DNA from: Nemertoderma westbladi
Taxonomy: Eukaryota; Xenacoelomorpha; Nemertodermatida; Nemertodermatidae
Direction: 5' to 3'
Assembly: GCA_032718475.1 (NCBI GenBank)
Contig: JAUCBJ010005258.1
Coordinates: 1 to 45,119 of the forward strand
Length of the DNA stretch: 45,119 bases
The notes beneath the pieces were generated by a model. The model ran no database searches. It was given only the letters and a program-made list of their open reading frames with translations, and was not told where the DNA came from. Positions 9,123-19,175 of the stretch are shown here, piece by piece. Numbering within the stretch: the stretch's first letter is position 1; the number at the start of each line of letters is the position of its first letter. A program made the translations under genes and the position numbers.

Positions 9123-11621
9123 ATGGAGACAATGGAAGCAGCCCTGCGATCAACTTTCGACTTGTCGCATGGAAGTGAGACGGTTATCCACAGCGGACAC
9201 TTCATGGTGTCGCACGTACACGATACATCGTTGGATGAGGACGATGGTGGTTACGATTTCGCCGAGGCCTGCCAAGATGTCCAACAGGATTACCAGTTCG
9301 GTGGGCGGACGCCATCCTCCATAGCCATCGAACACAGTCTCGCGAAACTTTTCAATGATATGCGCTTCTCGTATGCCGGACATATAGTGTCGCCGAAGTG
9401 GAAGAATTTCAAAGGAACTACTTTGGTCTTGAAAGATAAGATTCGCATAAATAATGTCATCTGGCGGGATTGGCACATTCAGTTCGTGAAGGGCAAAACG
9501 TCGCGATTTTGTAAATTTGTATCTCCTTTGATGGACGACGTTCACACGAAACCGCAAGCCATTATAGTAGAGGGAATGTACTGGAAGCGAAAAACTAAGA
9601 ATGTGGCGTCAGAGTATAAAAAGTTTCGGGAATACCAGAAGGTAATGATTCGTAATAAAGATACAAAGAAGTCTCTACCTGTTTCGGGTCAGAAGATACC
9701 GTTATTAGTACCTCAGGTTGACCCTGAGCAATCGACTAGCGGTGACCAGAAGTTTCCTCTGCTGTCCAGTTCGCCCCAGCCAATGGATTGGATAGACTTT
9801 GACGACGAATTGCTCCACAATCTCGAACAGCCTTTGGTATTCCCAAACCCCAAGGATTTCCTGCACATTGGCAATGCCGATATGATTCAACCCGGTCTAA
9901 TACAGTTCCAGCCTGATGTTTTAGCAGTTGATATGATGGAAATTGATCCGGTGATCAATGAACTTTTGAGTTCTTGGGGAAAATTACCGAACCAACAAGA
10001 TTCGACTCAAAATTACTCACAATTCTCAGGTGATTTCCCAATCGACAACGGGACATTCACAGAACCGGGAACAACCAGCAATAGGCCTATTCTATCGGTT
10101 GATGATGTTTCAGAATATTTCCAACTTCATTCTCAAACCTCGGATCATTCAAAAAATAATAATGAACACGAAATACTGCAAACTAAAATGGTAGAGCGAC
10201 CTTCGGATAATTTAACGCCTTTTGTTGGCAATCAGCGTGTTGCAGTTGATAATTATCCCTCACAACAAGACAATAATAAATATCCAATTTTGATACCCAA
10301 TTCTGTTGATCGTCAGCGTTCGTTGAGTCAGAGTGTTTCTGTAGATTACCCGAGTCCGTTTCAGACGAACTATCCCGCATCCCAACCCCTCGAGTTCACT
10401 CAGGGCTCCTTACAGCAGATACTATCCGCACCGCGTGATGCTCGCTGTGATACACTAGCCGCGCTATTAGTCGGTAGTTCGGTCGATAAACAATCAGTCC
10501 AGCAGTCCCGTCTACCAGCCGCAGCGCGGAGAGACGTACCGAACGGGAGTGTGGCAACGGCCAAGCGGCTAAAGCGGGCCGATGGAAACGAACAGAGAGT
10601 TCTCATGACTCAAGATAAACTCACTCCCATCCAGAGCGGAGGTGTATCAGACACAGTATCGACTCTTACTGCTCATCCTATGCCCGATGGAGGCGTACCA
10701 CTACCGACCCCGCACCAGATAGTCTCAGCCGCCGGCGTCTCAGACTTTCAGTCCGGTGTGCTGCTAGCCGCGGCAGCCCACGCCTTCCTGCCGACGGCAC
10801 CGGAGGCGACGGGGGTCGGGACTCCTCGAAATAATCACGACAGATTGAAACCCTCAACATCCGAGTCGTTGCAGACAGACCCCGAAGTCAAACCCTCGAG
10901 CATGAATCCCCCGGAGTCGCCAGCCCCGAACGCGATCCAGAAAACCAGTAAAACCGGTAAACCTCCCATCCTCACCTCGGAACAACGGCGACGCTTCAAT
11001 CTCAACGTGGGTATCGAAGCCCTCAACCACATGATGCCGTCCCGTGCGCCCCCTAACTACCCATACCTCGAGGAGTCCAAGCCGCCCAGTAAGGCGTGCA
11101 CGCTGCACAGAGCGTATCAGCACGTGGCCAGACTGAAGAAGGACCGGCAGGACTTACAGATGAAGCAGGAAACATTGCGGTCGGAGATGAAGCAACTCAC
11201 CGAACTGATTAACCACTACCAACGCCAGTTGCCGACCACTGGCATCCCGGCAGCGAGGGGTAACCCGCAGTCCCATGAGTTGCGGCAACTCTACGACTCT
11301 TATATCCGCGGAGAAACCGGGAAAAATTGGAAGTTTTTTCTTTTATCGGTGATTATGAATCCGGTGTTCGATAGCTACTCGAACTCGGTTACCGACGCCA
11401 CCCCTTCCGACTTCCCGGGTCGGGTTCTCTCCTGGTTGGAGCAGCACTGCTCGCTGCATTCCTTACGGAGTCACGTAACCAACTCGTTGCAGGAACTCAG
11501 TACGTCGACCTCGATACTGAGTGACCCCTCCCTCGTCCCGCAGCAAGCGAAACAAGCGGTGCTGGACCCGTCGCCCAAGGGGGACGTTGCAGGGGGGAGA
11601 AACCCCTCGGAGATGTTGTGA
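9123..11621 (+). CDS. MLXIP: Mondo/MLXIP-family bHLH-Zip transcription factor
   Basis: Nutrient-sensing factor. Family members hold cytoplasmic and nuclear pools, respond to glucose-6-phosphate, dimerise with Mlx and bind carbohydrate-response E boxes. Residues 22-175 match the N-terminal Mondo conserved regions (IHSGHFMVS, the export-signal-like LAKLF segment at 73-77, SPKWKNFKG at 90-98, and a W-rich block at 114-117). Residues 249-261 carry IGNADMIQPGLIQ. A long Ser/Gln/Pro-rich middle follows. The bHLH-Zip is about 616-705 and the C-terminal dimerisation/cytoplasmic domain about 715-815 (NWKFFLLSVIMNPVFDSY, STSTSILSDP). ATG is in a GCCATGG context. All 832 codons are open with no intron. 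Oddities: the basic region has Ile616 where relatives have the base-contacting His (Glu620 and Arg624 are kept), prolines precede it, and the HLH loop is about 12 residues longer than in human MondoA. Confidence 0.95.
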   Translation: METMEAALRSTFDLSHGSETVIHSGHFMVSHVHDTSLDEDDGGYDFAEACQDVQQDYQFGGRTPSSIAIEHSLAKLFNDMRFSYAGHIVSPKWKNFKGTTLVLKDKIRINNVIWRDWHIQFVKGKTSRFCKFVSPLMDDVHTKPQAIIVEGMYWKRKTKNVASEYKKFREYQKVMIRNKDTKKSLPVSGQKIPLLVPQVDPEQSTSGDQKFPLLSSSPQPMDWIDFDDELLHNLEQPLVFPNPKDFLHIGNADMIQPGLIQFQPDVLAVDMMEIDPVINELLSSWGKLPNQQDSTQNYSQFSGDFPIDNGTFTEPGTTSNRPILSVDDVSEYFQLHSQTSDHSKNNNEHEILQTKMVERPSDNLTPFVGNQRVAVDNYPSQQDNNKYPILIPNSVDRQRSLSQSVSVDYPSPFQTNYPASQPLEFTQGSLQQILSAPRDARCDTLAALLVGSSVDKQSVQQSRLPAAARRDVPNGSVATAKRLKRADGNEQRVLMTQDKLTPIQSGGVSDTVSTLTAHPMPDGGVPLPTPHQIVSAAGVSDFQSGVLLAAAAHAFLPTAPEATGVGTPRNNHDRLKPSTSESLQTDPEVKPSSMNPPESPAPNAIQKTSKTGKPPILTSEQRRRFNLNVGIEALNHMMPSRAPPNYPYLEESKPPSKACTLHRAYQHVARLKKDRQDLQMKQETLRSEMKQLTELINHYQRQLPTTGIPAARGNPQSHELRQLYDSYIRGETGKNWKFFLLSVIMNPVFDSYSNSVTDATPSDFPGRVLSWLEQHCSLHSLRSHVTNSLQELSTSTSILSDPSLVPQQAKQAVLDPSPKGDVAGGRNPSEML

Positions 11622-13430
11622 CATCGTTAGTCTTCGGGCCTTAATAATTAATTATTTATTACAGGTATATATTAATTAATTATTATTATTGTCCATTTGC
11701 TTTACAAATGGTTAACATTGCCGTTCGATTTATTATTTTCGGGGCATTTATTATAAAGTTTCGCATCGCACGCTTTTTCGTGGATGCGGGGGGGGGGGGG
11801 GGGGAGTTACCAATGCAAGGGAGTTACAAGGTTTCTCGAAATATCCTTTCTAGCACTTTCACTTGGCAGCATTACTGCCCTGAGAATTGGTTTCACATTG
11901 CCGAGTGAAATAAATCAATTGAGTGCTATATAATGCTTTCCAGTGTCAATCACGTGGTGTGTTGGGGCGCTTCTTTATTGTTCTGCTAATAAAGTTTATA
12001 AATAAATTTCTGCTCCATATCATATCGACATTTCCATTGATAATTTTATATTTTATTGTTTACAAAATGGATGTGTCATAATAACTTAAAAATATTTGAA
12101 AATAAAACGTTATATTAAATTTAAATAAAGAATAGTACAACGTATTTCATTTTAAGCTCTTGTTTATTATTGTAATGCGACGGCTACTTTATTTCAATGA
12201 ATATATCGTTTTTAACGTGTTAAATATGTTGAATAGTTTTTTTCGAAGAGTAAAAGTTACTAGAATAGTTCCACGTTACTTTTTATCCTCTAACGATCCA
12301 TATATTATGACCCTTTTCACCCCGTATCGTTTTTTTTGGACATTTTCCACCACCATACATACACAGCGTGCTTACTAACGGTTGCCACGCGACAACCTCA
12401 TTACTTAGCGACGAACTTGTAATTTAAATTAAATAAAACTGAAAGTTATTGACTAGGATTTACTATAATATTTATTCACTGACATTTTTTTGTATTACTA
12501 TTTAAGCGAACCAAAAACTTTTATCATATTCGTTGAATTATGCGTTGAAATTTTAATTACTTTTCAAAATTTTGTTGTGTGAAAGTTGATATTTATGTGC
12601 TAAATGTCATTATAATTCTATAAGAATTGGGTATGACTTAGTATTATACTTAGTCCACGTTGATATTACGTATATTAATGAATCATTATATTATTTAGTG
12701 CGAATAATTATTGTGTTTACTTATTACTGTATATTATTATTGGTGCTGTAATTTTGTGGTTATTACTTTTTGCGAAGTTGCTGTTAGTAATATTCTAGCT
12801 TAATAATAAATTGCTTTGTAAATTATTACCGTCATGATTTGATATTTTAAATGTTGATTGGGAGATTTTTAAATGGCAATAACGAAATAGTATGGCTTGT
12901 AAGTACCATAATGTACATATACCGGTATTACTCCATAAATCAGGAATTAAAGACTACTTTTTTTCCTGCGAATAGATAAATTGAAGTGAAACAAAGGCAA
13001 CTTATTTTCCTAAAAATGGCAGACATTCAAGGACCGTCTTTGTACACGGTGTACTGCAGATATCCGTATTGTTATACTGTTGTACAGTAGAGATATAGTT
13101 TAGGAAGTAAAACGGGTTGGGAAGGGTAACCCCGTTCTGTATATTGTCTACAAAGCAAGCTGACATTTAGAAATGTTTGATTGTTTTTTATTGATGTTAT
13201 TCCCTGAAGACGGCCGGGGTCGAAATAGCCATCGGAAATATTATAACCTACAGTATAACCTAATTGTTTTATTAGACCAGCAGCAAAGACCCTTAAAACT
13301 TTATAATCATATATTAATAATAATTCATCTCATATATTCATACATTAATAAATAAGCCAATTTTTAAATTTTCCTCAGGTGAAAATATTGACCAGTGTGA
13401 CAATTGAAATCGGGGCAATCGTCTAGGAGG
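11622..13430. other. Mondo 3' UTR and AT-rich intergenic DNA
   Basis: Holds a 17-G run at 11788-11804 and AT-rich DNA. Short open frames at 11708-11908, 12160-12378 and 13173-13355 have no recognisable protein features and are not called. Confidence 0.5.
11909..11914 (+). terminator. candidate poly(A) signal of Mondo
   Basis: AATAAA about 290 bases after the stop codon; another AATAAA lies near 11987. Which one is used cannot be seen. Confidence 0.4.
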
Positions 13431-14250
13431 TGGAGGGGGACGGGGGGGGGGGGGGGGTGTGTCTTAATTCCGGTACAATCACCTCCTACTTACTTAGTGA
13501 TCTTAGGATGTGGGGGGGGGGGGGGGGGGGGGTGCACCATTTTGGTCCAAAATATGTCGGAATTATTTTTATAATCTATTATAATGCACGATTAAATGGT
13601 GTTTCCAAATCTGAAAACCGCTATTTAATAGCTCTTTTAGTTTTCAAGTTATAACAATTTCCATTTAGGGATTCCTATTGAAATTACTATTACTATGTAT
13701 AATGAAAGGTCGACTATTTCCAAATATTTTTTTTATAAAATTGTCAACTTCAAAACCCTACTACTTCTAAAAAACATTTTGAGCAAAAATAGTCTGAAAA
13801 TTTCGGTGGGTGTCTACATAGACACCATGCATAAAAGTATCAGACAACTTTTCGAAATTTTTTGCTAATAACATTTAATACTATTTATAACAAAAGTAAA
13901 AAATAAGCATAAATTTGCAGCGCCACCTAGCGGTGCAGAATTATTTCGCAAAATTTCGCCTGATAGTTATGTTGCCTCATCTTTGATATATCATATAAAA
14001 AAACTTTCATTAGATTCAAAATTGTAAAAGCCTTGAGTGTTTTAAGCGCAACCACGTTTTTTTAGTGTTAACTAGTATTAAAGAGCGAAAAATCAAATTT
14101 TTCCGACCTGCCATGCAGAATAGCATCTTAGGTACTTATATTCCAAATTATAGCCAAAACCAAACAATTTTGAAACGCTGAGAGTGAGAGTGATAAGTCG
14201 AAGAGAGAGTTGTCCGAAAATGGTGTACCCCCCCCCCCCTAAGTACATTT
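13431..14250. repeat. G-tract repeat and dispersed family copy
   Basis: G runs of 16 (13442-13457) and 21 (13512-13532) and a C run of 12 (14228-14239). Positions about 13590-13650 (CCAAATCTGAAAACCGC, CTCTTTTAGTTTTCAAG) resemble 19880-19930 (+) and, inverted, 24300-24350, so this is a dispersed repeat. CGCCACCTAGCGGTGC is at 13921. No gene. Confidence 0.55.
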
Positions 14251-14800
14251 ATGCCAAGTTGCAGCTTAAACGGATTAAATTCATAGAGATGGGAGAAGGT
14301 TTACACTTTTATACATTTCGCCCTCGTGTCAGACTGGAGAAGTGCAGACCGATAGATCACCTTCCTTTCAAAGACGCAGCATCTGGGTAGAGTACATATA
14401 CTGTATACCAAGATTGAAATTAAACAGATTAAGATCAACGAAATCGGGAGGTTGTCACTTTTATACATTTCACCTTCGAGCGGCAGACTGGAGACTGTAA
14501 ACCGATTAGCAACCCCACAACATATATCTGACAAGTTTCAGCTTGAACGTATCATAAATAACGAAATGGGTCAAGGATTTCACATTCAGAGACTTCGCCC
14601 TTTAGCGGCAGACTAGAGAACTGCATTCGGATTAGCCTCCTTTGAATGACACGGCTGATGTTCTAATAAAACTCTGCCAAGTTTCAGCTTTCTTAAAAGG
14701 GTGTAAACGCAAAGAAATGGGAGGACATTTAATTGTTAAATATGTCGCCCCCTAGCAGCCGTTAGACTAAATGTAGAAGTCTATATAAACTTCCTAAACT
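14251..14800 (+). repeat. diverged tandem repeat, 4 units of about 115-155 bp
   Basis: Four unequal units share the order: CCAAGTTTCAGCTT, an AAATGGGAGG-like word, a TTTATACATTTCGCC-like word, an AGCGGCAGACTGGAGA-like word. A related single unit lies at about 6225-6345 inside the foldback element. Divergence between units is high, so the array is old. Confidence 0.7.
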
Positions 14801-14917
14801 TTTTTCATAGATCAGTCCTAGACAGACAAACACGGGGTTGAGATAGTGGTAAAAAACACACGCTTACATTCGTGGCTAACCCCACATTAATGTACGGTAG
14901 GCTAAGATAATTGGTGA

Positions 14918-15897
14918 CACAACCAAACCCAAATTCAACCCATCATGTCCCAATGATGAATGGGTTTAAATAGTTGGTGACACCACCAAACCCAAATTCA
15001 ACCCATGTCCCGATGGATGGGTTTAAATAGTTGGTGATACCACCAAACCAAAATTCAACCCATCATGTCCCAATGATGAATGGGTTTAAATAGTTGGTGA
15101 CACCACCAAACCCAAATTCAACCCATGTCCCGATGGATGGGTTTAAATAGTTGGTGACACCACCAAACCCAAATTCAACCCATGTCCCGATGGATGGGTT
15201 TAAATAGTTGGTGATACCACCAAACCCAAATTCAACCCATGTCCCCAATGGATGGGTTTAAATAGTTGGTGACACTACCAAACACAAATTCAACCCATGT
15301 CCCCAATTAATGGGTTTAAATAGTTGGTGACACTACCAAACCCAAATTCAACCCATGTCCCGATGGATGGGTTTAAATAGTTGGCGACACTACCAAACCC
15401 AAATTCAACCCATCATGTCCCAATGATGAATGGGTTTAAATAGTTGGTGACACTACCAAACCCAAATTCAACCCATTTTGTCCCAATGATGAATGGGTTT
15501 AAATAGTTGGTGACACTACCAAACCCAAATTCAACCCATGTCCCGATAGATGGGTTTAAATAGTTGGTGACACCACCAAGCCCAAATTCAACCCATGTCC
15601 CGATGGATGGGTTTAAATAGTTGGTGACACCACCAAACCCAAATTCAACCCATGTCCCGATGAATGGGTTTAAATAGTTGGTGACACCACCAAACCCAAA
15701 TTCAACCCATGTCCCGATGGATGGGTTTAAATAGTTGGTGACACTACCTAACCCAAATTCAACCCATGTCCCGATGAATGGGTTTAAATAGTTGGTGACA
15801 CCACCAAACCCAAATTCAACCCATGTCCCAATGAATGGGTTTAAATAGTTGGTGACACTACCAAACCCAAATTCAACCCATGTCCCGATGGATGGGT
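14918..15897 (+). repeat. 57-bp satellite array, about 17 units
   Basis: Unit of 57 bases (variants 61-65) with core GGGTTTAAATAGTTGGTGAC and CCACCAAACCCAAATTC. Each unit contains the inverted words AACCCAT and ATGGGTT around a short loop, so each can form a hairpin. Longer units carry CATCATGTCCCAATGATG, which lengthens the hairpin. 57 is a multiple of 3, so stretches are open on the minus strand; no gene is claimed. Confidence 0.92.
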
Positions 15898-16247
15898 CTT
15901 ACTGAAATTATTATTATAACTTTTTTTTTCAATTATTTTTCAATTATTACATTTATTTCATCATCAGATTTTGTTAAGCATAATACGGTACCCATTATTT
16001 AATTTCGTTTGATATATTTAATATAATTATTTTTATTTCCTTTCTTATCTCAATTTCTCTGTTTCACTCGGGTTTCACATTTCAAGTTTAAGTTGATGTT
16101 AACATTAAATAAGCTTTGTAAAATACAAAATGTTAATGTATTACATTATCAATACAATAATGCATGTGTAATAACACCTTATAATATTTAATATAATAAT
16201 ATGGTTTACTTAGATTACGTATCCTCGTTGATGTTTGTTCCGGTAGC
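15898..16247. other. AT-rich 3' flank of ZNF277
   Basis: Very AT-rich. Presumed 3' UTR and downstream DNA of the minus-strand ZNF277 unit. No other feature seen. Confidence 0.45.
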
Positions 16248-17591
16248 TCATTTCTTTATAATACTCCGAAGGCAACTGCTTTTAAGGGCTTTTAAGTCGA
16301 CAAATTCAGGTATTACACCTGGGACCTCTACCACATCACAATCATTAGTAACATCTTCCATAAAGGAATACAACATAGAATCGTCTTCGTAAGTGCTGAA
16401 GTAATACTGTGGGGCACTCCATTTAGGTTCTGCGCTCGGTTTACAATGGTTGAAGGCCTCCATGTGGTCACAGAGTGTAGCATTGTCTGGGTATGACCCA
16501 CAGCAAGATGGACAAGTGTTTTTATAAATTTGGCGTCTGATATAATTTACCATCCTAATCCTATCATAAACACTCAAGTTGTTCGTAGCCTCCTCAAAAT
16601 CGAAGTTGTGTTTGTTTATCATGTGGTCTCCGAGTAGAATCTTGTCGTTACTGCTCCACTCACAGAAGAGACACACAATTTTATCATTTTGATTTTCGTC
16701 TCTCCAATCTTCCCAATCATCAGGATCTTCATATTCCTTTCTATCTTCATCATTGTCTTCTTCGAAATCAGTCCACTTCTTCCCCAATTCTATATAATTA
16801 ACAATATAAAATTTATCATATTCTTTATTTTTTGGACTGAACGACTTATGCTGCTTTTTTCGCGTGTGTTCCCGCAATACAGTTTTATCCTTGAATGTCT
16901 TTTCGCAATAAAGGCAAATTAGACTCTCAATCTTAGTAGTAATTAGCTGCAGTAACTCATCTGCAAAGAATATGTTATCCAGTTTCCCGATATTATATGA
17001 ATGAGCCGTTATTAAATGGTTCAAAACACTTCTACTCGAGGTAAACCTTTGCCTACAGAAGAGGCAATGTAACCGCTGATTACATTCCTGCCTTTCTTTC
17101 TGCTGCTGTTCTAGAATAGCTTCCAACTGCTTGCGATGCAGCGTCTCTCTAATTAGCTTGTCTTCTGGGAGGAAATCACCCAATAGATAGTAAAATTCAG
17201 ATGGCCCCATGTCCGTAGAAAGGGAATTAGTCTTAATAACAACACAGTATTCCGTTATGGTCAGGTCGTTGATACGTTGTCTCCAATACTCACAATATGC
17301 CTGCAGATTGGCAATGAGATTAACGTCGCCAATCACCAGCTTATGTGATGTTAGTAGGTGATGTAGATATTTGTTATAGATGTTATCAGTTATAATGAAT
17401 CTATCTTGACAACATATGCAAACAATTTCTTGTTTCCAAGTTGGTAAATGTATATTATTGGTGGGTTTAGTTTCACAGTTATTAAAAACGAGTGGTTCTA
17501 GTATCTCGTGTTTGTCGGCACCGTCAGCTGTGTCAGAATCTGACCAACGACAGTCGGATATATCTGTTACACTTAATCCTGTTTCATCCAT
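16248..17591 (-). CDS. ZNF277: ZNF277-like C2H2 zinc-finger protein
   Basis: Full-length match in domain order to metazoan ZNF277, reported in mammals as a partner of ribosomal protein uS5. 447 residues. C2H2-type fingers lie near 58-83, 176-197 (C176 C179 H192 H197), 226-248 (C226 C229 H242 H248), 307-328 (C307 C310 H323 H328) and 360-382 (C360 C363 H376 H382). Family blocks are clear: LPEDKLIRE at 141-149, LEAILEQQQKERQE at 156-169, CLYCEKTF at 226-233, and RKKQHKS followed by a PKNKEYDKFY block near 253. The end keeps the acidic segment and LKALKSS. One exon, TGA stop. Its ATG overlaps the TAA of the preceding ORF by one base, so translation from a shared mRNA is likely unless a separate promoter lies inside that ORF. 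Confidence 0.95.
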   Translation of the reverse strand: MDETGLSVTDISDCRWSDSDTADGADKHEILEPLVFNNCETKPTNNIHLPTWKQEIVCICCQDRFIITDNIYNKYLHHLLTSHKLVIGDVNLIANLQAYCEYWRQRINDLTITEYCVVIKTNSLSTDMGPSEFYYLLGDFLPEDKLIRETLHRKQLEAILEQQQKERQECNQRLHCLFCRQRFTSSRSVLNHLITAHSYNIGKLDNIFFADELLQLITTKIESLICLYCEKTFKDKTVLREHTRKKQHKSFSPKNKEYDKFYIVNYIELGKKWTDFEEDNDEDRKEYEDPDDWEDWRDENQNDKIVCLFCEWSSNDKILLGDHMINKHNFDFEEATNNLSVYDRIRMVNYIRRQIYKNTCPSCCGSYPDNATLCDHMEAFNHCKPSAEPKWSAPQYYFSTYEDDSMLYSFMEDVTNDCDVVEVPGVIPEFVDLKALKSSCLRSIIKK

Positions 17592-17593
17592 TA
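17589..17593 (-). promoter_or_regulatory. TAATG stop-start overlap between two ORFs
   Basis: On the minus strand the TAA of the 116-aa ORF (17593-17591) and the ATG of ZNF277 (17591-17589) share one A. UAAUG is the arrangement used for coupled termination-reinitiation in some viruses and non-LTR elements. There is no room for a trans-splice acceptor between these ORFs. Confidence 0.85.
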
Positions 17594-17941
17594 CAATTCA
17601 TGAACTGGATGAGATTTCAAGTAATCCGTGAAAAACTCTGTTTTGATGCGATCCCTGTCTGTAGCACTCGGTAGATTAGGCACTACACCCTCGGAGAGTC
17701 GCTTCTTCTTTATATTTTCCCAAAACTTCTTGCAGATATGATAGTTGAGGAATTCGGGTTCACACCGCTTGTACTTTTCTATATCTGGTCGGCTAACTCC
17801 CAAATACGTTTTATTTGTTTTCGTGTGTTCGTGTAAACATAGAAGCGAAGCATCACCCTCAGGGGCACACGGGTCCTCCAAGTTCGATAGTAATTGGCGA
17901 GCTATTTCTAATTTGTTAGAAACCTCATCTAACGAAGACAT
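17591..17941 (-). CDS. uncharacterised 116-aa protein, upstream cistron of ZNF277
   Basis: Not recognised. The ATG at 17941 has G at -3 and the frame ends in TAA, fused to the ZNF277 start. The composition looks like a real folded protein: an N-terminal amphipathic helix (residues 4-22, LDEVSNKLEIARQLLSNL), several Cys and His without a clear zinc pattern (C25, C35, H37, H39, C60, H68, C70), a basic aromatic stretch KKFWENIKKKR at 71-81, and a C-terminal helix FFTDYLKSH. No signal peptide or membrane segment. It lies between DUSP19 (610 bases upstream, same strand) and ZNF277. A long upstream ORF would normally silence a downstream start, so the pair most likely forms a dicistronic unit; it could also be a lineage-specific N-terminal piece of the locus. 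Confidence 0.7.
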   Translation of the reverse strand: MSSLDEVSNKLEIARQLLSNLEDPCAPEGDASLLCLHEHTKTNKTYLGVSRPDIEKYKRCEPEFLNYHICKKFWENIKKKRLSEGVVPNLPSATDRDRIKTEFFTDYLKSHPVHEL

Positions 17942-18551
17942 ATCAATGAAACTGGCAGATAGATAATGATTTCACGACCAGCACAAACAAGTATATATAT
18001 AGCCTACTAAACTTGCATATCTTCAATAATTGTCATAAATAAAAAGTTTTTTTATGTTACATAAATTATTATTATATATATTTATTAAGCTTGGCCTCCT
18101 TCCTAGAATTTATAATTATAATAAATTAATTACAAAACTCGTTACAATAAAGTACCATCAATTACTGCCCACAATCGCAATGCCCCTTACACTACTCCCC
18201 AAATCTACAGACATTATTAATATCCCTATTCTTTACTGAGTTTATTTTCGTATGGAAAAAACATGCAACTTTCGAACGCCGATATACCAGCGAATTGTAC
18301 CGAAAAAGATAAAAACAAACTCTGAAATCAAACTATTATTTTTGACTCGCTCAGTAAAAATAGCATATGGATGCTAAATTGTGTAAATTTCCATATGATT
18401 CTGATTGTAAAAGTATGTTACCGTACCGACACAGGTATGCTGGTACAGTGTCTTAATGATATTGAAAAATCAACGATTCGAACATCGAAATTAGTGGTCT
18501 GTCTTTGAACCTAATAAATAATGACGTACTAAATGCGATATGCTGATCAGT
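17942..18551. other. intergenic, presumed promoter of the two-ORF unit
   Basis: AT-rich, no gene seen. It should contain the 5' UTR of the 116-aa/ZNF277 unit and the 3' UTR of DUSP19. TATATATA at 17991-18000 is about 50 bases upstream of the 116-aa start and could be a TATA-like element or chance. Confidence 0.4.
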
Positions 18552-19175
18552 TTAACTTTTCTGCACGTTGAGATACTTCTGGTATTCTTTGAGTTGCTTT
18601 AGGAATCCCTCATTAGGACATGCGTTTCGCCGTACGGTCCTCACAGAAAGGAACGCGGCTACCGCATCCAGTCCTTCCTTACGCATTAGATACGCGGTGG
18701 CTAGCGTGGGAGCTCGGGAGACACCCTGGTTACAGTGAACTAGAACCCTCCCTCCGTCATCGATGGCGGATTGAATGAAGTCGCTAGTGCCCTCAAAATG
18801 CTGGATGATGTCACTGTCGGGAATGTCAGTAACATTGACTGTTTTATAAAGAAACTCCCCGGGAGCTTTATTGAAATAATACGATGCAGCGTTCACTATG
18901 TGTGTAACTCGGTTAGCTTTAAGGAGGTCAATGTCCTGAGCGACATCCTGAGAGCCGACGTATAGACCCGGTCGGACTTCAGCCATTTGTAGATCCGGTC
19001 GTTGATCGTAACAAAATCCATATACAGTTTCCGTGGAGCCGCCACTGGTTTCTTTGATGCCGGTCGATTCGCGTTTCTCCGTAATTTCGCGGCCACCTGG
19101 CGTGGTGATATGGATCTCAGTTGGTTTAAGTGAGTTTTCTTTAAAACCTTCTATTTCGTTTAGTATTTTATCCAT
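18552..19175 (-). CDS. DUSP19: dual-specificity phosphatase 19 (SKRP1-like)
   Basis: Cysteine-based phosphatase that in mammals acts on the JNK pathway, partly by scaffolding MKK7. 207 residues, close to mammalian length. The N-terminal part (MDKILNEIEGF, then ITTPGGREI) is a divergent form of the DUSP19-specific leader. The catalytic domain is about 65-203: GLYVGSQDVAQDIDLL at 70-85, THIVNAA at 91-97, likely general acid Asp117 in VTDIPDSD, signature HCNQGVSR at 147-154 with Cys148 and Arg154, and CPNEGFLKQLKEYQ near 186-199. All catalytic residues are present. ATG has A at -3 and G at +4. One exon, TAA stop. A GC-rich palindrome sits 130-180 bases upstream. Confidence 0.95.
   Translation of the reverse strand: MDKILNEIEGFKENSLKPTEIHITTPGGREITEKRESTGIKETSGGSTETVYGFCYDQRPDLQMAEVRPGLYVGSQDVAQDIDLLKANRVTHIVNAASYYFNKAPGEFLYKTVNVTDIPDSDIIQHFEGTSDFIQSAIDDGGRVLVHCNQGVSRAPTLATAYLMRKEGLDAVAAFLSVRTVRRNACPNEGFLKQLKEYQKYLNVQKS

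Noticed and set aside
9150-9557. Minus-strand frames opposite Mondo
   Set aside because: They are shadows of the Mondo coding sequence with no features of their own.
15063-15248. Minus-strand frame with a 19-residue Gly/Asn-rich repeat
   Set aside because: It is the 57-bp satellite, which happens to be a multiple of 3. No flanking coding sequence.
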